Below are positions 61,301 to 64,000 of a stretch of 64,000 nucleotides of DNA, piece by piece. The stretch is taken from positions 8,104 to 72,103 of the forward strand of contig CBFIIU010000011.1 in the NCBI GenBank assembly GCA_965662735.1, given 5' to 3'. The first letter of the stretch is position 1; each line of letters opens with the position of its first letter. This DNA comes from JAYODZ01 sp965662735. GTDB lineage: Bacteria > Pseudomonadota > Alphaproteobacteria > RS24. The notes under the pieces are model-generated. The model did no database searches. It was not told the DNA's origin and worked only from the letters and a program-made list of their open reading frames with translations. The translations under genes were made by a program, and so were the position numbers.

Positions 61301-64000
61301 AAAGTCAAGGAATGTCAGATCTTCTGCTGACACGCCTTCGACGAGGCCTAAATATTTAGTGACCCCAGCATCTTCAAAAGAGAGAACGGATGCGATTTGA
61401 GCGTCAAGGGTAATGGTCTTGATCGAAATATCGTTAAAGTTGATCGATCCAACAGAGATCACATCGACATTATTTTGGAAGTCTTTAATGATGTCTGCCT
61501 CATTGATTGTGAGGGCTGCGTCATCGGCGGAGANNNNNNNNNNNNNNNNNNNNNNNNNNNNNNNNNNNNNNNNNNNNNNNNNNNNNNNNNNNNNNNNNNN
61601 NNNNNNNNNNNNNNNNNNNNNNNNNNNNNNNNNTTAAAGACAGGCCCACCCCTATCCGCACTATATGAACCACCCCCCGGAGAACCATCAATAATAACAA
61701 TATCATCGCCCAGACCAGCAAGTGCAAAGTCGGAGCCACTTCCTGTTGAAATGAGATCATTACCACTAAGTCCTAAAATATAATCGTCACCAGCGCCGCC
61801 ATCTATTGTGTCGTCTCCGGTGCCTCCTATTAACTGATCATCTCCAAGTTCGCCGAATATGAGATCGTCGGATGCTTGTCCATATATGTGGTCGTTACCC
61901 GAACCCCCATAAAGAACATCAATACCGGAACCGCCGATAATTTTATCGTTCCCGCCCCCAGCAAAGACTGTGTCATTTCCATCTAACGTAGCAATAATTT
62001 CGCTGCTATCTGAGAGCGTGGAGATGTCATCCCCGTCAGTTAAAATTTCAACAAGAGCACCTGAAAAGTTCGCCGCGGTATCCTCTCCGAAAACATCCCC
62101 GAGCGTATCTGCTGCGTATCTCAGATATTGATCGTAGTCCTGTGCGACAGATGCTGAGAGGGCAGTAATGTCTTGGCCTAAAACAAACTGACCAGTAGAA
62201 TCCAACACAGTACCGATATACATACTTGGATCGAATAACTTTGAGGCCGCATTTGCGGTCATCTGAGCTTTTGCAAAATCAACCGCCCCATCTATTGATT
62301 GGTTCGCCCCAATTTCCTCAAAGACTGTCTTAAAAAACGTATCTAACAATTTAGACAGTGCGGGCGCGGAGGAACTGGCCACAGCATTTAATTCATCTAT
62401 ACTTATCGGAGGAGTAGAGGCGTCTGATGAAGTGATTTTAATATAAGTCTGGAAAAGGTATTCAGATACTTTATCAATGATAGATGAAACAACGCCATCA
62501 GCTAATCTGCTGATCTCTCCCTCGGTAAAGAGGTTAGCTGAGCTGTCCCTTATCGATACCTCACCTCTAAACTTTGAAAACTCACCCTCAGATGCAGATA
62601 CCCCGAAGACACTAAACCGCTCCGACCCTTCTATAAGCAGATCGCTCTGTAGCGGAATCGTTATTGTTTCAGACGTTAAGCCGGCAAGAATGGTGACCGT
62701 TTGTCCTAGACTGCCTTGATAGTCATCCCCTGATAGCGCGGCATCTCCCTCACCGGAAACAACATTATATGAAATAGTGACATCTCGATCATGGGCTCGA
62801 GATAGAGAAAAGGTGATCTCAGCATACCCGTCTGCCTCATGTGCCGAAGTGTCATCAATGTGAATAGCAAGAGGGCTCTCAGCAGAAAAAGGCACAACTC
62901 CGGAAATAGTATCAACCGCCAAACCATCGGGCGTTACAATCGGCAAACCCGTCTCAATCGAGAGAAAGAACTCTCCTTCTCGGAAAAAATCTTCACCGAT
63001 AGCACCGCCAATTTTCTGAAATAATGAGCCTAGTTCCAAATCCCAAGAGGAATTATCACCTGCAGCCAGCGATGCTACCGATAGTGTGTCTGTGGCGGCG
63101 TTATCAATCTCCAGATCAATGCGATCACCGCTCGATAGCACATAAAATGCGTTAACCGTCTGGGGAGGAATTGTAATATATGCAGCCTCACCATCAGACG
63201 TCCATTCCACTTCAATCTCTGCATGAACATGACGCTCGCCAATGTTATTCTCGGAATCGGATCCATCGTACAGATCCAAACCTATGAAACTAGAGCCGCT
63301 TCCTTCCGGTAATTTCATGATTGCAAACTTCAGAGACGGAATTTCAGCATTAACGTCCCCAGAAAGCAGGCCCTTCAAATTCTCCAAATTGATTGCACCG
63401 GCTCCAAAATCAACGACCAAACTTGATCCAGAAATGCTGTAGGAGAGTTTATTCTGAACTGCTCCTAGCTCAGGATCCCAGTCTTCGAATATTATTTCGT
63501 CTTTGCTTAGCTGGAATACATTACGCGTAGTGGGCTCATCCGCGCGATCGGAGATCCTTTCTGCTACTGCTTCGATTAACGAATCTGCTCCAATTTTCTG
63601 TATGTCTGCACTTAAAGAGCTTGTATTTGCAGGAAATGGCGTCGCAAGATATGGACGAAAAACTGTTTCAAGATAATCGCCAATATACTGCGCTATGGTC
63701 TCGGAAGAGTGGGCAAGTCCCATTATTAATTGGTTGGCTGTAAAAATTTCCTGAGATGCGTTTGCAACAGTTTCAGAAGCCGATAATAGTCCACCGATAG
63801 GATCATGGGTCAAAATGCTCACAGCAGCGAGAGACTCTGCTGACACGCCAACATAACTTCCCACACGGGCCGCAAGCGCATTTAAAGACGTATCATCATC
63901 CGGCATTTGACTGAGTGCCACCACAGTCGACAATGGAGATACGACGGCATTTCCGGATACAACGGTCGGCATCCCGAGAGAGGTGACGATTGGCTCATTG
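58394..64000 (-). CDS. Giant RTX/cadherin-like secreted protein, 5' end beyond window, interrupted by an assembly gap
   Basis: One reading frame runs from the right edge to TAG 58394, broken only by the N-run. From the right: a helical region with SPLSTVVALSQ (about 63.9 kb), a Calx-beta domain (62.54-62.88 kb), RTX nonapeptides such as GGAGDDYIL (61.7-62.0 kb), the gap, a linker (61.18-61.46 kb), then a module with four cadherin-like repeats (DANLDGVYEVTV type, near 60.87, 60.55, 59.5 and 59.2 kb), RTX repeats (58.7-59.0 kb) and a type I secretion-like C-terminus. No stop occurs up to 64000. It is likely a Ca2+-binding adhesin or matrix protein exported by a type I system. At least 2,643 residues if the gap holds one copy of the module. 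Confidence 0.85.
58568..61174 (-). repeat. 2,607-bp module predicted to be tandemly duplicated
   Basis: Its first 77 bp (61174-61098 on the minus strand) recur at 61710-61634, and its last 77 bp (58644-58568) recur at 61533-61457, both abutting the gap. Length is 869 codons exactly, so duplication keeps frame. Confidence 0.75.
61457..61533. repeat. 77-bp direct repeat, left edge of the gap
   Basis: Identical to 58568-58644 over all 77 bases; the base just outside (61456 versus 58567) differs. Confidence 0.97.
61534..61633. other. Assembly gap (100 N)
   Basis: Exactly 100 N, a usual scaffold placeholder of unknown true length. Flanked on both sides by 77-bp repeats. Confidence 0.99.
61634..61710. 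repeat. 77-bp direct repeat, right edge of the gap
   Basis: Identical to 61098-61174 over all 77 bases; the base just outside (61711 versus 61175) differs. Confidence 0.97.

Noticed and set aside
61459..61462. GTG at 61462 as the start of a separate 1,022-residue RTX gene
   Set aside because: The same frame stays open through 61463-61533 into the gap and encodes the conserved LSADDAAL...NNVDVI stretch there, so this is an internal Val codon.
61459..61533. C-terminus of an 837-residue protein read through the N-run
   Set aside because: The 100 N are a placeholder. Left of the gap that frame gives a sequence unlike RTX proteins, while another frame matches the repeat at 58.6 kb. The true gap length must differ.
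58568..61710. 77-bp direct repeats as attachment sites of a mobile element
   Set aside because: They are inside coding sequence, in frame, and abut an assembly gap. The equal 77-bp length fits an assembler k-mer better than biology.

Overview
The window is chromosomal DNA from an alphaproteobacterium. Evidence: heme A synthase (ctaA), a Cbp3-type bc1 chaperone, a DUF2842 protein, a K+-independent proton pyrophosphatase, and gene neighbourhoods typical of that class (plsX-fabH-ihfA-merR; glyA-nrdR-ribD-ribE-ribB-ribH-nusB-thiL; folK-rpoZ-rsh-pyrE-DUF2062-pdxJ-acpS-lepB-rnc-era-recO-parC). Order and genus cannot be fixed from sequence alone. TRAP transport, a SLC13 permease, valine breakdown and an RTX giant suggest an aerobic, probably aquatic heterotroph.

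Layout. 1-3.2 kb: cut-off sirtuin, alpha/beta hydrolase, glyoxalase-like protein, Sel1-like secreted protein, periplasmic msrA. 3.3-11.5 kb (minus): tRNA-Glu, recJ, glpX, hom, alaC, argC, fabZ, rpsI, rplM. 11.6-18.1 kb: ctaA, DUF2842, an unlisted 26-residue membrane peptide, tRNA-Pro, merR, ihfA, fabH, plsX, DUF177, the bc1 chaperone, bamE. 18.2-27.2 kb (minus): hppA, thiL, nusB, the riboflavin genes, nrdR, glyA. 27.2-37.6 kb is more variable: a broken GDPD gene, a DUF1295 membrane enzyme, a three-gene valine catabolic operon, hemB, an S8 protease with minisatellites in its 5' part, a beta-hydroxyacid dehydrogenase and a flavin reductase. 37.7-44.1 kb (plus): SLC13 permease, bpt, a three-gene TRAP system and a small periplasmic protein. 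44.1-57.1 kb (minus): the long parC-to-folK cluster, a UDG, smpB and dapA.

After tRNA-Ser(GCT) at 57.3 kb the content changes. A 280-bp non-coding stretch is followed by an outer-membrane barrel protein gene and, directly upstream of it, a giant RTX/cadherin-like/Calx-beta gene running off the right edge. This gene contains a 100-N assembly gap. Exactly 77 bp on each side of the gap is identical to sequence at the two ends of a 2,607-bp stretch inside the same gene. All parts stay in one reading frame. I infer that the gap is a collapsed second copy of that module, giving a secreted protein of more than 2,640 residues made of two near-identical 869-residue blocks, each ending in a type I secretion-like tail.

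A second theme is short tandem repeats (periods 11, 12, 18, 22 and 26 bp) at or just past the 3' ends of ordinary genes (alaC, the bc1 chaperone, bamE, DUF1295), plus 12-bp arrays around the S8 protease. They change C-terminal tails and stop codons and suggest a genome prone to local tandem duplication.
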